A stretch of DNA of 64,000 bases from SM1-73 sp964588305 (GCA_964588305.1 CAZPOP010000001.1:124001-188000); one strand, 5' to 3'; counted from the first letter of the stretch, positions 16,794 to 25,555 are shown. Notes: generated by a model not told the origin, from the sequence alone. Program-made: numbers and translations.

Positions 16794-18845
16794 CTATTTC
16801 AACAGCACCAATCTCTTGGTCTCGGTGAAATCTCCAATCTGCCCGGAGGCGGGATCTTCGACTTGTAACCGGTAGAAGTAAACTCCCGAAGCGACCTCAT
16901 ACCCGGAGTCATTCCTACCATCCCAGAGCACGGATTTATAACCCGAAGACACACGTTCGGAAGCTAAGGTTCTTACCTCCCGTCCCAGGATGTCATAGAT
17001 CTTTAAGCTGACGAAGCCCGACTTGGCTAGAGTAAATTCTATCTTGGTGGTTTGGTTGAAAGGATTCGGGTAGTTCTGCTGAAGGGTGAATTCAGAAGGT
17101 TTTTCTCTGCCGTCGGTTTCATCTTCTACCTCACTCACACAATTGAAATTCCAGACATCAGAATATTCGCTTTCGGCCGCGTCCGTGCTCCTGAACGCCT
17201 TGACCCGCCAGAAGTATCGAACCTGAGCTATAGGCGAACTCACCGTGAATGTGCTGGTATCTATATCACCATATTCAAAATCAATGCTGGCAAAGGTGCT
17301 GTCGGTGGAGATTTCCAGATTGTAGGTCACTTCATCGAAATATCCACAAGCCGCCCATATGAAGGTGGGGTATGCGGTGAACTGATCGTATCCGTTCAGC
17401 GGAAGGTAAAGTCTGGGCCGCAAAAGGGGAATTCCGAAATTGGAATAATAAACGTTCTGATTTCCATCCCGGGTGTCCGTCCAGACACAGTGAATCTGGT
17501 CATTGTAAGCGACGACTCCAATATATTCGCCCAAGAGTCCGGCCATGGGAGCTTGTGGTTTCAGGCTTGACAAATGGGGTTGACTAGTTGCCGGGGGGTT
17601 ATCCGTGATGCTTTGCCCTGCCAAAGCACAGAATGGGTCTGACGAAACATCGGAGACCCGATAGTTTGTGGTGAAAGTCCCTCCTCCATCGAAGGAGAAG
17701 GCAATATAGGTATCGAATTTCTCATAGAGGGGCGGATCGTTTCGCTGATCATAGAAAAGAATGATGATGGCTCCTCTCTGGTTGACCGTAATCCACTGAT
17801 GAAACTGGTAGACATTCTTGCCCAAAGGATCATCATTGACCCGTCTAAGTGAGGTCCAGCTGGCTCCGCCATTGGTTGACTTCATAAACCAGATGTCGGA
17901 ATGGAAACCAGAGTCATCCCACATTCCGTCCGGCACCGTGAAATAGATGTAACCCCGGTAAGGTCCGTCGGTTATGTCCGCGGCCATAGCCACAGAATTG
18001 TAAATGTGAATTCCGCCGGGAGCAACACTTACAATTTCATTTTCAAAGATCACCTCAGGATCGGTGAAGGTTTGGCCTCCGTCAATGGATTTGACCATCT
18101 TTTGGCCGTAATAGAGATTTCCTCCGATCTCGGAGAACCCCGCCCAGACCACGTACACGTCGCCATAAGCATCCACAAAAGGAAAGGCAAACTGTCCTGC
18201 ATCGACAACTCCCTCGAGAGGACTTCCCACGACTATGGTATCCTCCCAGCTGGTGCCTCCTGTGGTTGAGCGCGCAAACATGATCCTGGTGGGAGAAGGG
18301 AAACGAGCCCAGGCCACGTACATGTTGCCGTCGTAAATACCACCGGTTCTGTCGATGGCAAGAAACTGTTTATCTTCGAAATGTTTCCCGGGGTCATTCA
18401 CAACATAAAAAGGCCCTGACCAATTGGCTCCGTTGTTGGTGGTCTTCCACAGGGTGAAGTCGGTCCAATTGAAATCGGCGCTAACGGCCAGGGTCAAAGG
18501 ATAGAAATTCCCAAACCGGTCACCGGAAATGCAAGGGTCGGAATGATAAGGGAAGCCGCCCTCCGGTAAAAGGCTGTCGACCCAGGTATGGCCTCCATCA
18601 TAGGAGACGCCGATCCCCACTCTTCTGTATCCAAGACGGAAGTCTCGCCAGACGATCATCACCACGTTGGAATCGACCGGGGATATCCACATTTGCTCCT
18701 CGTTGTGAAGGTTGGGGGTCCCATCTGTGTTAATCATCATGTCGGGGACGTCAGCCTGTGCCTGACTGAAAATAGACGCGACAAGGAAAACGACAAAAAA
18801 GCCGGTTAGAAAAGAGTGAATTCGAAAAAACTTAGAGAGAGACAT
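16794..18845 (-). CDS. Secreted BNR/sialidase-like beta-propeller protein with FlgD-like sorting domain
   Basis: 683 residues, paralogous over its first about 580 residues to the protein at 9667-11889 (shared phrases: VPDMMINTDGTP, WISPVDSNVVMIVWRDFRLGY, FHQWITVNQRGAIIILFYDQ). Signal peptide 1-31, BNR motifs SYDGGHTW, SIDGGQTF, STNGGASW, SFDGGGTF, then a fibronectin-like module. Instead of dockerin-like repeats it ends with an FlgD-like/type IX sorting domain (QNYPNPFNQTTKIEF, YDILGREV, WDGRNDSGYEVASGVYFYRL, TKRLVLLK). A decayed dockerin repeat lies just beyond the stop, so the present tail seems to have replaced an older one. Start ATG follows AAAGGAG. Confidence 0.86.
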   Translation of the reverse strand: MSLSKFFRIHSFLTGFFVVFLVASIFSQAQADVPDMMINTDGTPNLHNEEQMWISPVDSNVVMIVWRDFRLGYRRVGIGVSYDGGHTWVDSLLPEGGFPYHSDPCISGDRFGNFYPLTLAVSADFNWTDFTLWKTTNNGANWSGPFYVVNDPGKHFEDKQFLAIDRTGGIYDGNMYVAWARFPSPTRIMFARSTTGGTSWEDTIVVGSPLEGVVDAGQFAFPFVDAYGDVYVVWAGFSEIGGNLYYGQKMVKSIDGGQTFTDPEVIFENEIVSVAPGGIHIYNSVAMAADITDGPYRGYIYFTVPDGMWDDSGFHSDIWFMKSTNGGASWTSLRRVNDDPLGKNVYQFHQWITVNQRGAIIILFYDQRNDPPLYEKFDTYIAFSFDGGGTFTTNYRVSDVSSDPFCALAGQSITDNPPATSQPHLSSLKPQAPMAGLLGEYIGVVAYNDQIHCVWTDTRDGNQNVYYSNFGIPLLRPRLYLPLNGYDQFTAYPTFIWAACGYFDEVTYNLEISTDSTFASIDFEYGDIDTSTFTVSSPIAQVRYFWRVKAFRSTDAAESEYSDVWNFNCVSEVEDETDGREKPSEFTLQQNYPNPFNQTTKIEFTLAKSGFVSLKIYDILGREVRTLASERVSSGYKSVLWDGRNDSGYEVASGVYFYRLQVEDPASGQIGDFTETKRLVLLK

Positions 18846-19145
18846 CGCTTGCTCCTTTCAAAGGTTAAGCCAACGATCGATTCATAATTTAGCTGTCTTT
18901 TTTGCTTGTGCAAGCCTTTCTTTGGGCGTGTGAGGCTCAGCTCACGCCAGACATTTTGCGTCGGGCTTCTGACAGATCCTTTTGGCGAGAAAGGGACCTT
19001 CCAAAACTGCAGAGCGCTGAAAAGCAAATACGGTCTTTAGCCTCGCCGGTTTTCTTATACGAAAATTATCGAGGAGGGTTCGAAATTCCCTCGTCAGATT
19101 ACCTGCTGACAAGGGTGAGATTGTCACCGGCCTCCGGATTTACTT

Positions 19146-19184
19146 ACTTGATCGGGCGGGGGTTTAACCCCCGCCCGAACGAGA
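19146..19184. repeat. GC-rich palindromic intergenic repeat, copy A
   Basis: Core GGGCGGGGGTTTAACCCCCG plus CCC (19154-19176) is a near-perfect palindrome, flanked by ACTTGATC on the left and GAACGAGA on the right. The same flanks and core recur at 19365-19404, and a looser version at 32831-32873. The spacer 18846-19352 otherwise shows nothing I recognise. Confidence 0.75.
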
Positions 19185-19352
19185 CGAGTCCCTGGCAGGT
19201 CGGCCTGCGGACATCGCTATTCCTTTTTCGATAGCCAAATCTCTTGTGGAAAGCGAGAAGGCTTGGAGGAGGGTCTAAATGGCTGGATGGTTTGGCTGAG
19301 TGCGCGAACGGATTGGGGAGTGAAAGAAAGAGACAAGTAGAATTCTGCTGTT

Positions 19353-19547
19353 TCAAGCTACATTCACTTGATCGGGCGGGGATTGAACCCCACCCGAACG
19401 AGAGATCAAAGGATCATGATAGACCGTTCTTCGAATCAAAGAATATTCACTCTGGCTCTGAGATAGCCCTGTCTCACAGAGGACAAAACAAATTAACGCA
19501 GCGGCCGATATGAAAGTGGCCCATATAAAATTAGTCTTCTTCATCAT
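19353..19547 (-). CDS. Small signal-peptide ORF running into a palindromic repeat, probably truncated
   Basis: Frame opens with ATG-ATG behind a perfect GAGGAGGG ribosome site and encodes a convincing signal peptide (MMKKTNFIWATFISAAALIC, then a stretch ending about residue 30). After about residue 48 the frame is supplied by the palindromic repeat at 19365-19404 and stops soon after. A gene 5' end with good translation signals that ends inside a repeat suggests that the repeat insertion truncated a secreted-protein gene; no downstream continuation is recognisable. Confidence 0.35.
   Translation of the reverse strand: MMKKTNFIWATFISAAALICFVLCETGLSQSQSEYSLIRRTVYHDPLISRSGGVQSPPDQVNVA
19365..19404. 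repeat. GC-rich palindromic intergenic repeat, copy B
   Basis: ACTTGATCGGGCGGGG, ATTGA, then ACCCCACCCGAACGAGA: same flanks as copy A at 19146. The preceding 30 bp (ctgctgtttcaagctacatt) also resemble 20770-20794 (ctgctgtgccaagctacatt), so the repeated unit may be longer than the palindrome. Confidence 0.7.
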
Positions 19548-19577
19548 GTTTTTCCCTCCTCTTGGAGCGGCAAGTCT

Positions 19578-19667
19578 GTAAGTCGGGCTGTCGTAAGACT
19601 GCCCGACAAGAAGGAAAAGACTGTCGAGTCGCTCCCCCGCCAGAGGCGGGATCGCGACCCAACCTAC
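19578..19667. repeat. GTCGGGCTG/CTGCCCGAC palindromic repeat pair
   Basis: AGTCGGGCTGTCGTAAGACT-GCCCGAC at 19581-19607 and a related CCCGCCAGAGGCGGGATCGC-GACCCAACCTAC unit at 19636-19667. The second unit touches the stop codon of the next gene. The same family recurs around dnaE at 62157-62296 and 62527-62627. Confidence 0.65.
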
Positions 19668-20539
19668 TCAAATTCCCACTTCTCAATCTTTTCCAACCAA
19701 TATTCCGCCCTCTCCGAAATCTTGGTGTCGGGGTGTTTTTCGATCAATTCCTGCATGGTCTTGGTTGCCCCTGCTTTATCTTTCATACTTAAATAGATAC
19801 TGTAGATCGGCAGAAAATAGCGACTTACACTGAGGAAATCAGGATAGTTTTCGATCAAATTCACGTACATTGCAACACTTGTTTTCTTTTTTTCGGTCGA
19901 ATCCGAGTATAGGTAACACAGTGCTGCTCCATAGACAGCACCCGGAACATAAACACTGTTAGGATACTTTCTAATAAGTTGTTGATACACCGCAAATGCT
20001 TGATCAGATTTTCCAGTGCTCCAGCTGAGCTTTTGTGCCTCAATGAATAATCTCTGGGCATCTTTTTCGAAACCCGTGGGTTCCTTTACTACGAATTGCA
20101 CTGTGTCAGAGGTTATCATCTCCCCAAGATACTGGTGCAAAGTCATAAAACAGAAGTAGGTTTCCACGGGGAGCCCTTCATAAATGGTATAGGTGAATAA
20201 AATATCTTCATAGAATCGGTGAGTTTCTCCAGGCCTCAGCGAATGAGTTGGGCCTGGACTCCATCCCTGCGTGAACATTTTTTTTGGATAAACCTCACCC
20301 GTTTTATCTTTCATTGTAAGGGAGTACAATTCGTCTGCCCAGAAATAAATGGTGGTGTCTCGATTATTCTTCAAGCTGCCATGCAGCATAACTATCTCCT
20401 TAACCAAATACTCTTCCTTGCCGAACCAGATTCTTAGCTCTACGTCCTGAGCAGGTGACCGCGCTTCCTGGGCTTGGGAAACGGCAACACATACAAAAAC
20501 CAAAAAGAAAGTTGTTTTGAGGATGGATGTGCGTAACAT
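19664..20539 (-). CDS. Exported protein with Ig-like N-domain and TPR (YfiO-like) repeats
   Basis: 291 residues: signal peptide (1-23), a beta-sandwich domain (about 30-150) similar in feel to intracellular-proteinase-inhibitor/BsuPI domains (YLVKEIVMLHGSLKNNRDTT, SLRPGETHRFYED), then TPR-like helices (about 160-291; AFAVYQQLIRKYPNSVYVPG, LIENYPDF, LIEKHPDTKISERAEYWLEK) of the kind seen in BamD/YbgF-type periplasmic proteins. No enzyme motif; a periplasmic binding or scaffolding role is plausible. Start ATG has GGAGG six bases upstream. Monocistronic by spacing. Confidence 0.7.
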   Translation of the reverse strand: MLRTSILKTTFFLVFVCVAVSQAQEARSPAQDVELRIWFGKEEYLVKEIVMLHGSLKNNRDTTIYFWADELYSLTMKDKTGEVYPKKMFTQGWSPGPTHSLRPGETHRFYEDILFTYTIYEGLPVETYFCFMTLHQYLGEMITSDTVQFVVKEPTGFEKDAQRLFIEAQKLSWSTGKSDQAFAVYQQLIRKYPNSVYVPGAVYGAALCYLYSDSTEKKKTSVAMYVNLIENYPDFLSVSRYFLPIYSIYLSMKDKAGATKTMQELIEKHPDTKISERAEYWLEKIEKWEFE

Positions 20540-20855
20540 AATGGACCTCCTGAATTACCATTGAATATTTCACAACAAGTCAAGACAGTGCTCGCAAAAA
20601 TGCGGGTTCATGTAAGTAGACCTATCTGGATATATTGGGCTGCTAAACATGATGCAAAAGGGTGAAGTACACTCTATCCCCTCATAACGGATAGCCCGTT
20701 GGAGTCCCAATTCATGTATAACCGTAGCTGTGATTATATCATTTTGGGGAAAGATACAGAAAAACAGATAAAATGCTGCTGTGCCAAGCTACATTAAAGA
20801 GTCCTGGTGGCTTTCGTCTGCGACTGAAATATCCTTGGCCGGCTGGAGAAGATGG
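20540..20855. other. 316-bp spacer, no gene
   Basis: Holds no supported frame. The only recognisable part is 20770-20794, which repeats the segment preceding the palindrome at 19365. Confidence 0.5.
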
Positions 20856-22286
20856 TTAATACCCGAATGGAAATGTATACTCCCTTGTCTCTCCTGCATG
20901 GACTTGGACTGCATACGGCCCGGCAGGGTAATAGCCGGTTTTAAACAACATTATGGTGTGGTCGCCGTCTGGAATACCGTTAATGGTGGCATCTGTCACC
21001 AGACCCGTATCTTCTAAGTCAAGATAGATGCTTGCACCTTTTACTGGGTGTGAGCGTATCAACAGACTCCCGGTAGTGGTTTGCAGATAAGCTTGGGTGA
21101 AACTGGACAAAAAGGTATGCCAATTGGCGTCCGCAAAATCAACCTGGACGTACTCGGTAGAGTCGAAATATACGGGCTCACGCGGGAAATAAATGCAAAG
21201 GCCACCATAGCCCCGTTCCGGCTCACTGCTGAGCGTTCTTATCACCGCATCTTCAACGGCGCTCTGCACCACTCCGGCAGCATCCTTGATGATCGAGCTG
21301 AGATTTGTGGAATCCTGGATATTCTCACAGAACTTCTTGAGGTCGGCATTGACATAGCCCAGTTCGGTGTGACTCGAGGTCTGGCGGGCATCTACCACCT
21401 CTCCCCAGTTGTCTCCAGTATCAACCACCAGCAAGCTGCCCAAATCCGCTGCCTTGGAAGTGAGAACATCCACGTCGGAAAGATCGGTGGCGGAGATTGA
21501 AACCCTTACTCCTTTATTCACCGCCGCACTGTGGATTGCCGTCGCAATGCTCTGGGCCAAGCTGCTTGCGCTCACGTTCGGGTTGTCGGTCAAATCTTGC
21601 AGCCAGGTGGGAAAACCCAATATGTTGTTCATTGAAAGGCTGTACTGCGACGCCACCAGATAATCGGCCCTGTTCTTCAATTGATATGCCACCTCCAGCA
21701 TGGACATGGAGGGAGCGTTGAAAAGGATTATGTCGAAGCTGTAACCCAAAAGAGCGGACGAGAGTTCCGGCAGGCTCATCATGGCCGAGTCGCCGTTTAC
21801 CTGGTCCAGACAGGCTCCTTTCCACCCGCCGCCGTGGTCATTGAGGATCAACAGGTAGTGATCGGCGGGATAATGATCCACCCCATATTGGATGAAATCG
21901 CGCAGAGTTTGAGGATCGGACATATCCTTCCTGCCCAGACTGTCTAAGACTTCCGAGCTGATCGAATCGGGAAGCTCATTCAGATGTTTCTCTATATGAT
22001 AATAGTTGCAGTCTCCGTATGTTTTGCTGGAGCCTAACATCACAACAGTCTGGACTTCCTCGGTGGACCCCACCTGTTCGGCCTCCTGGACGTCCTTAAT
22101 CACATAAGAACACGTGTCAGCTCCCATCGTATCCTGAGGGGTGTTGCCGTCGAAGTAACCCAGGATAGTCCAGGTCTGCTTGGGAGGTTCCGATTCGGTC
22201 GACTTCTTCTTATCACTGCATCCGGCGGATAAGAGGATCGCCGAAGCCATCAAGAGTATCCAAAAGACTTTGGTTTTGCTCGCCAT
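20856..22286 (-). CDS. Clostripain (C11)-family lipoprotein lacking the catalytic Cys
   Basis: 476 residues. Lipoprotein signal with lipobox SAGC (Cys23). The C11 peptidase core is recognisable: TWTILGYFDGNT at the start of the fold, NDHGGGW with the catalytic His151, and the strand that normally reads fDaClMgmlE. Here that strand is FNAPSMSMLE (189-198), so the Cys nucleophile is Pro192 and the preceding Asp is Asn. It is therefore predicted to be a non-proteolytic relative, perhaps a surface-binding protein. The C-terminus (about 390-476) adds a PEGA-like beta domain (GSLLIRSHPVKGASIYLDLE, GDHTIMLFKTGYYP). Start ATG has AGGAG about seven bases upstream. Confidence 0.82.
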   Translation of the reverse strand: MASKTKVFWILLMASAILLSAGCSDKKKSTESEPPKQTWTILGYFDGNTPQDTMGADTCSYVIKDVQEAEQVGSTEEVQTVVMLGSSKTYGDCNYYHIEKHLNELPDSISSEVLDSLGRKDMSDPQTLRDFIQYGVDHYPADHYLLILNDHGGGWKGACLDQVNGDSAMMSLPELSSALLGYSFDIILFNAPSMSMLEVAYQLKNRADYLVASQYSLSMNNILGFPTWLQDLTDNPNVSASSLAQSIATAIHSAAVNKGVRVSISATDLSDVDVLTSKAADLGSLLVVDTGDNWGEVVDARQTSSHTELGYVNADLKKFCENIQDSTNLSSIIKDAAGVVQSAVEDAVIRTLSSEPERGYGGLCIYFPREPVYFDSTEYVQVDFADANWHTFLSSFTQAYLQTTTGSLLIRSHPVKGASIYLDLEDTGLVTDATINGIPDGDHTIMLFKTGYYPAGPYAVQVHAGETREYTFPFGY

Positions 22287-22469
22287 ATCTTTCTCCTATT
22301 TTAGGAGGTAATATCAAGCACCTAGGCCGATATCTCCTTCTGTGCACTGGAACGCTAAGGCTGGATGCTCAGAGTTCCTGCTTCGTTTTCCCGTTGGAAG
22401 CCATTTCTGAGCGAAATGAACTCCCCGACGAATTCAAATTAACATTGAAAAGATCGAAATTGCAATAGC

Positions 22470-22502
22470 AAAATAGAAAACCCCAGAAATTAACCCTGGG
22501 TT
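22470..22502 (-). terminator. Intrinsic terminator after hdrB
   Basis: Minus-strand AACCCAG ... CTGGGGTT stem followed by TTCTATTTTG, about 110 bp beyond the hdrB stop. No other feature was seen in the 322-bp spacer 22287-22608. Confidence 0.6.
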
Positions 22503-22608
22503 CAGAATCTCAATTCCAAGGCCATGGTGAGTGTTGTAATCCCAGGGAAAAATCGTTGAAGATAACGGCCATCTCCAGTCAGAGGTGGCTTTTCAGGTTG
22601 GCGTCGTT

Positions 22609-23481
22609 TTACGAAGCCAATTTTTTGACGATCTCGTCGGTTTTGGTCTTGTGCAGATGCAGTCCTACGTCATGCGGGGAGAGACCCTGGGCCAAACCTA
22701 AGAACTGAAAATAATACAAAATCGGGATGGTCAAGTCTTGTTTGAGCTTTCTGGAAAGCTTTATCTGTCCCAGATCGAATTCGTCGAAGCAAGTGGGGCA
22801 GATTAAGCCCATGCAATCTGCACCGGATTTCTTCAGGGAAGTCAGAACGTCATAGGTCATCTTTTCCGGGATGGCTTCGGACATGCAGGCTTTTCCGCAG
22901 CAGAGGACTTGCTTCTCATGATGAATTACCTGTGCCCCGATAGCGCCAAACAGGTTTTCCAGGATTGTGGGAGAATCGGGGTCGTCCACCCGCATTATCT
23001 CCGACGGCTTCAGAAGATGACAGCCATAGTGAATTCCCACTTTGATGTTATTTAGCGGTCGCTTGACCGATTTTTTGACCTTTTCGATACCCAGATCGTC
23101 GCGCAGAACGGTGACGATGTGCCTGACAGATATGGTGCCCTTATACTCTTTTCCGATTTTCTTTAAACGTTTGTTCACCTTCTCCCTCAACTCCGGTTCA
23201 CGGGATAGATGATAATTTGCTTCGCACAGAGTAGCGGTACAACCGGAACACATGGTTATCAAATCCAGCCCGGCCTCCTCTGCGATGCAGATATTCCGGG
23301 CGGCTATGGTAAGCCATATCAGTTTGTCCGTAGCCTTGAAAAAGATGGGATCAGGGCAACAGGAAAAACCCTCCAAATCCACCAATTCCATCCCCAGCTT
23401 TTCTGCCGTTCTTCTTACCGCAGCTTCCATCTGGGGGTATTTAACCGTGATCATACATCCGAAGAATGGTGCGTATTTCAT
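22609..23481 (-). CDS. hdrB: Heterodisulfide reductase subunit B-like protein (HdrB, two CCG domains)
   Basis: 290 residues with two Cys-rich CCG domains: FGC...FSCCPDP...MCSGC and YGCH...VLCCGK...CPTC. In HdrB these cysteines bind the two noncubane 4Fe-4S clusters where disulfide (CoB-S-S-CoM or an analogue) is reduced. Length fits HdrB. The hdrC gene lies 80 bp upstream on the same strand; no hdrA flavoprotein gene is in the window, and the organism looks bacterial, so the natural electron acceptor is unknown. The pair is divergent from a ferredoxin-dependent oxoacid oxidoreductase operon, which suggests ferredoxin-linked electron flow; this is inference. Confidence 0.85.
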   Translation of the reverse strand: MKYAPFFGCMITVKYPQMEAAVRRTAEKLGMELVDLEGFSCCPDPIFFKATDKLIWLTIAARNICIAEEAGLDLITMCSGCTATLCEANYHLSREPELREKVNKRLKKIGKEYKGTISVRHIVTVLRDDLGIEKVKKSVKRPLNNIKVGIHYGCHLLKPSEIMRVDDPDSPTILENLFGAIGAQVIHHEKQVLCCGKACMSEAIPEKMTYDVLTSLKKSGADCMGLICPTCFDEFDLGQIKLSRKLKQDLTIPILYYFQFLGLAQGLSPHDVGLHLHKTKTDEIVKKLAS

Positions 23482-23561
23482 TGCGTCAACCTGATAGTTA
23501 TCCCACGAGTCTTGAGTAGATATTCTTCCTGCGACAACGATTGCCTACAAGAGAATCGGAT

Positions 23562-24023
23562 TTACGGCTCAAAAAGCTCCCTCAGCTCCTCCATGGGGAC
23601 GATCTTTACCTCTTTTAGCCCCAACTCTTTTCTCCTTCTATCTGATAACGAGGTTATCTTGACCGTTCGACCGGCGTCCTTTACGCTATCCACTATATCT
23701 TTTACCTCAAGCGGATTAGTTCCCTTTTCAAAACAAATATTCTTCAAGGCGATGATCACTTCCACCGGTCTGACCGCCTGGGGGCATCTTTCGTAGCACG
23801 TATAGCAGTTGGTACAGTTCCAGATAGGCGAATTTTCACCGGTTAAAGCCTCCTCGTCGCCCAGGATGGCACTTAAGAGTATCTCCCGGGGATTGAACTC
23901 CGGAGAATACATGGCTGCCGGACAGTCTCCCACACAGGCTCCGCACTGATAGCAGAAACCGTGAGCCTCTCCACCTATGGTGGAGTTGAGTTTTTCTCTG
24001 AATTTGTAGTTGATTGCTTTCAT
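23562..24023 (-). CDS. hdrC: Heterodisulfide reductase subunit C-like 4Fe-4S protein (HdrC)
   Basis: 153 residues with two 4Fe-4S motifs: CYQCGACVGDCPA (residues 24-36) and CTNCYTCYERCP (about 70-81), followed by a helical C-terminus, the HdrC layout. It passes electrons between HdrA-type flavoprotein and HdrB. First gene of a two-gene unit with hdrB. The start ATG lacks a good ribosome site but is the only start before the first cluster motif. Its 5' end faces the promoter of the kor operon across about 50 bp. Confidence 0.85.
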   Translation of the reverse strand: MKAINYKFREKLNSTIGGEAHGFCYQCGACVGDCPAAMYSPEFNPREILLSAILGDEEALTGENSPIWNCTNCYTCYERCPQAVRPVEVIIALKNICFEKGTNPLEVKDIVDSVKDAGRTVKITSLSDRRRKELGLKEVKIVPMEELRELFEP

Positions 24024-24069
24024 GGTTACCAGACTCAGTCAAAAAAAAGACAAATTTTCGCCAAATGAC

Positions 24070-24098
24070 TTGACTTTCGCCTTAAGTAAGTTTATTAT
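24070..24098 (+). promoter_or_regulatory. Sigma70-type promoter of korDABC
   Basis: TTGACT (24070-24075), 17-bp spacer, TATTAT (24093-24098). Predicted transcription start about 24105, which makes the TTG at 24105 an unlikely translation start and supports GTG 24144 or TTG 24150. Confidence 0.7.
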
Positions 24099-24143
24099 GT
24101 ACGGTTGCTAAAGTCAAGTAATTTTTATACGGACGGAAGGATT

Positions 24144-24419
24144 GTGAAATTGGCAGACGAGACGAGAAGGGCGACTTTGAGTGATAAGGGGGCCGGGGTG
24201 GAAAAGGTTCACATATTTGAAGCTTGGTGTAAGAAATGCGGCATCTGCGTAGCTTTTTGTCCCACCGGAGCTTTGACCTCGGATAAGAATGGCCTGCCCC
24301 TGCTTACCTACCCGGAGAAATGTACTCTATGTGGGATGTGTGAGTTGAGGTGTCCGGATTTTGCCGTTACGGTGAAAGCTCGGGAGAAAAAAGAATCCAA
24401 AGAAGAGAAACAAAAATGA
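24144..24419 (+). CDS. korD: 2-oxoacid:ferredoxin oxidoreductase delta subunit (2x4Fe-4S ferredoxin)
   Basis: About 91 residues with two ferredoxin-type clusters (CKKCGICVAFCP and CTLCGMCELRCP) that accept electrons from the catalytic subunits. Start is uncertain: GTG 24144 or TTG 24150, both near GGAAGG at 24135-24140; TTG has the better spacing (9 bp). Its stop overlaps the start of korA (ATGA), so the two are translationally coupled. First gene of the korDABC operon. Confidence 0.88.
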   Translation: MKLADETRRATLSDKGAGVEKVHIFEAWCKKCGICVAFCPTGALTSDKNGLPLLTYPEKCTLCGMCELRCPDFAVTVKAREKKESKEEKQK

Positions 24420-25555
24420 TGGCTGACCAAGAAGTGAGGCTGATGCAAGGAAATACGGCTTGTGCCGAAGGAGCTATTGCTGCCGGTGCCCGTTTCTTTG
24501 GCGGTTACCCCATTACGCCTTCCACCGAGATAGCAGAGTATCTGGCCCGCCGGCTGCCCAAGGTGGGAGGGAAGTTCATTCAGATGGAGGATGAGATTGC
24601 CAGCATGGCTGCAATCATAGGGGCGTCTGTGGCCGGGGTTAAGTCGATGACTGCGACCAGCGGTCCGGGCTTTTCCCTTATGCAGGAAAACATAGGGTAT
24701 GCCTACATGGCTGAAGTCCCCTGCGTGATCGTGGATGTGCAGAGAGGCGGTCCCTCCACCGGTCTGCCCACCAAGGTCTCGCAGTCGGATACCATGCAAG
24801 CCCGCTGGGGCACGCATGGAGATTATCAGGCCATCGCCTTGGGTCCCTCCTCCGTTAGAGAGTGTTTCGATTTAACCGTGCGGGCATTCAACCTTTCCGA
24901 AAAATATCGGACGCCGGTGGTGGTCTTGATGGATGAGGTCCTAGCACACATGCGGGAAAAGGTCACTTTTCCGGATCCCAGTGAGATAAGGGTAATCAAT
25001 CGCATGAAGCCCACGGTTCCTCCCGAATGGTACGAGCATTTTGAGATAAACCCGCATTTCGTGTCACCCATGGCCTCCTTCGGAGAGGGATATCGGTACA
25101 ACGTCACTGGTTTAACTCATAACCCCTCCGGATTTCCTACCTCAAGGCCGGTGGCCATCAAGGCGAAGCTCGATAAATTGAAAAACAAGATCACTAACAA
25201 CATAAGCGATATCGTTGAGGTGAGAGAGGAACTTATGGAGGACGCCAATGTGGCGGTGTTCGCTTATGGAATCGTGGCTCGTGCGGCCAGACAGGCCGTC
25301 CGCATGGCCCGGGATAAAAGAATGAAGGTGGGCTTAATTCAGCCGCTTACCATTTGGCCCTTTCCAGACGTATACATGGAACGTATCTTAGAACAGCTGG
25401 ATTTAGTCCTTGTGGCTGAGCTCAATCAAGGGCAACTGGTGGGCGAGGTGAATCGGGTCAATCAGGGGAGAACTCGGGTGCGGGGATTGAATCGATACGA
25501 TTCCGAGCTCATCACCCCGGAACAGATCTTCCGCAAAGTCAGGGAGGAAAAGTGA
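24416..25555 (+). CDS. korA: 2-oxoglutarate:ferredoxin oxidoreductase alpha subunit
   Basis: 379 residues. Starts at ATG 24416 inside the stop of korD. Motifs QGNTACAEGAIAAG, FGGYPITPSTEIAEYL, QMEDEIASMAA and SGPGFSLMQENIGYA are those of the alpha (pyrimidine-binding and domain II) subunit of four-subunit oxoacid oxidoreductases. The complex converts 2-oxoglutarate plus CoA to succinyl-CoA with reduction of ferredoxin, or the reverse in CO2-fixing pathways. Choice of 2-oxoglutarate rather than another oxoacid rests on subunit order D-A-B-C and the nearby citrate synthase, aconitase and isocitrate dehydrogenase genes, so it is partly inferred. An open frame extends 22 codons upstream but overlaps korD. 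Confidence 0.88.
   Translation: MMADQEVRLMQGNTACAEGAIAAGARFFGGYPITPSTEIAEYLARRLPKVGGKFIQMEDEIASMAAIIGASVAGVKSMTATSGPGFSLMQENIGYAYMAEVPCVIVDVQRGGPSTGLPTKVSQSDTMQARWGTHGDYQAIALGPSSVRECFDLTVRAFNLSEKYRTPVVVLMDEVLAHMREKVTFPDPSEIRVINRMKPTVPPEWYEHFEINPHFVSPMASFGEGYRYNVTGLTHNPSGFPTSRPVAIKAKLDKLKNKITNNISDIVEVREELMEDANVAVFAYGIVARAARQAVRMARDKRMKVGLIQPLTIWPFPDVYMERILEQLDLVLVAELNQGQLVGEVNRVNQGRTRVRGLNRYDSELITPEQIFRKVREEK

Noticed and set aside
19065..19100. tRNA T-arm-like sequence GAGGGTTCGAAATTCCCTC
   Set aside because: Loop is nine bases and no acceptor, D or anticodon arms can be placed around it.
24105..24143. TTG 24105 as the korD start
   Set aside because: It coincides with the predicted transcription start and has no ribosome site; GTG 24144 or TTG 24150 is more plausible.
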